Source: Flavobacteriales bacterium
GTDB lineage: Bacteria; Bacteroidota; Bacteroidia; Flavobacteriales_F; PHOS-HE28
DNA length: 64,000 nucleotides
NCBI GenBank assembly: GCA_016710015.1
Contig: JADJLR010000003.1
Span: 434,001-498,000, forward strand
Direction: 5' to 3'
Part shown: positions 63,944 to 64,000 of the stretch, one piece after another
How the letters are laid out: the number at the start of each line of letters is the position of its first letter
How positions within the stretch are numbered: position 1 is the stretch's first letter
Notes under the pieces: model-generated
What the model was told of the DNA's origin: nothing
Seen by the model: only the letters and a program-made list of their open reading frames with translations
Database searches by the model: none
Translations under genes and position numbers: made by a program

Positions 63944-64000
63944 GGTTGACCGTTGTTCGTCGCAAGGAACTCTCGCGGCAAAGCGTACACGAAAGCCACT

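Noticed and set aside
63787..63999. 70-codon minus-strand frame at the right edge
   Set aside because: Antisense to the end of hppD; no pattern.

Overview
The window is a continuous stretch of a moderately GC-rich chromosome from a member of the Bacteroidota, most likely Flavobacteriales or a close relative. The evidence is: six secreted proteins with a C-terminal type IX secretion (T9SS) sorting domain (Tyr/Trp-Pro-Asn/Ile-Pro start, beta-sandwich end), an ExbB/ExbD/ExbD cluster with a Bacteroidota-type extra membrane protein, a CCDC81-type HU/SPOR protein, a DUF2807 head-GIN protein behind an ECF sigma factor, almost no Shine-Dalgarno sequences, and promoters built on the Bacteroidota -7 box TAnnTTTG. 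No rRNA, CRISPR array, insertion sequence, integrase or phage gene was seen. One tRNA gene is present, tRNA-Ser(GGA).

Layout. 0-5 kb: the tail of an FtsX/LolE-type permease, dusB, an exbB/hyp/exbD/exbD operon and tRNA-Ser. 4.6-12.5 kb: housekeeping and envelope genes (ansA-tatD, a GT9 glycosyltransferase with a coupled small protein, an acyl-CoA thioesterase, a HemJ-like membrane protein overlapping a peroxiredoxin, small orphans, HU/SPOR protein, kdsB). 12.5-17.7 kb: a TonB-dependent receptor, dprA, gdhA. 18-28 kb: T9SS cargo proteins, the sigma/head-GIN pair, an NRDE protein, a decayed copy of a T9SS cargo gene and an Omp28-type protein. 28-41 kb: dense housekeeping (bacilliredoxin, recJ-tadA, PPK2, PEGA-HtrA lipoprotein with an OMP, udk, yicC-gmk-nadD, DMT transporter, flippase-like protein, PLP trans-sulfuration enzyme). 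41-52 kb: two tandem M43 metalloproteases, a lipoprotein operon, polA and an FG-GAP/UnbV T9SS protein. 52-64 kb: cysS with an M28 glutaminyl-cyclase-like lipoprotein, hflK-hflC, a YwqK/MORN protein, a threonine-dehydrogenase-like epimerase, small exported proteins, trhO and the tyrosine-degradation pair hmgA-hppD.

Many genes overlap by ATGA (stop and start sharing bases): tatD/ansA, GT9/small protein, sigma/head-GIN, recJ/tadA, yicC/gmk, gmk/nadD, htrA/OMP, hflK/hflC. These define likely translationally coupled units.

The most notable signals are: (1) a -7 box of the form TA(C/T)CTT(C/G/T)G placed only 4-7 bases before the start codon of at least eight genes, which predicts leaderless or nearly leaderless mRNAs; (2) a frameshifted relic of a T9SS cargo C-terminus just upstream of the intact gene; (3) a sigma factor coupled to a membrane-anchored head-GIN beta-helix protein; (4) three different short-period repeat tracts, each at the 5' side of a minus-strand gene. 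None is proven to be a new system.
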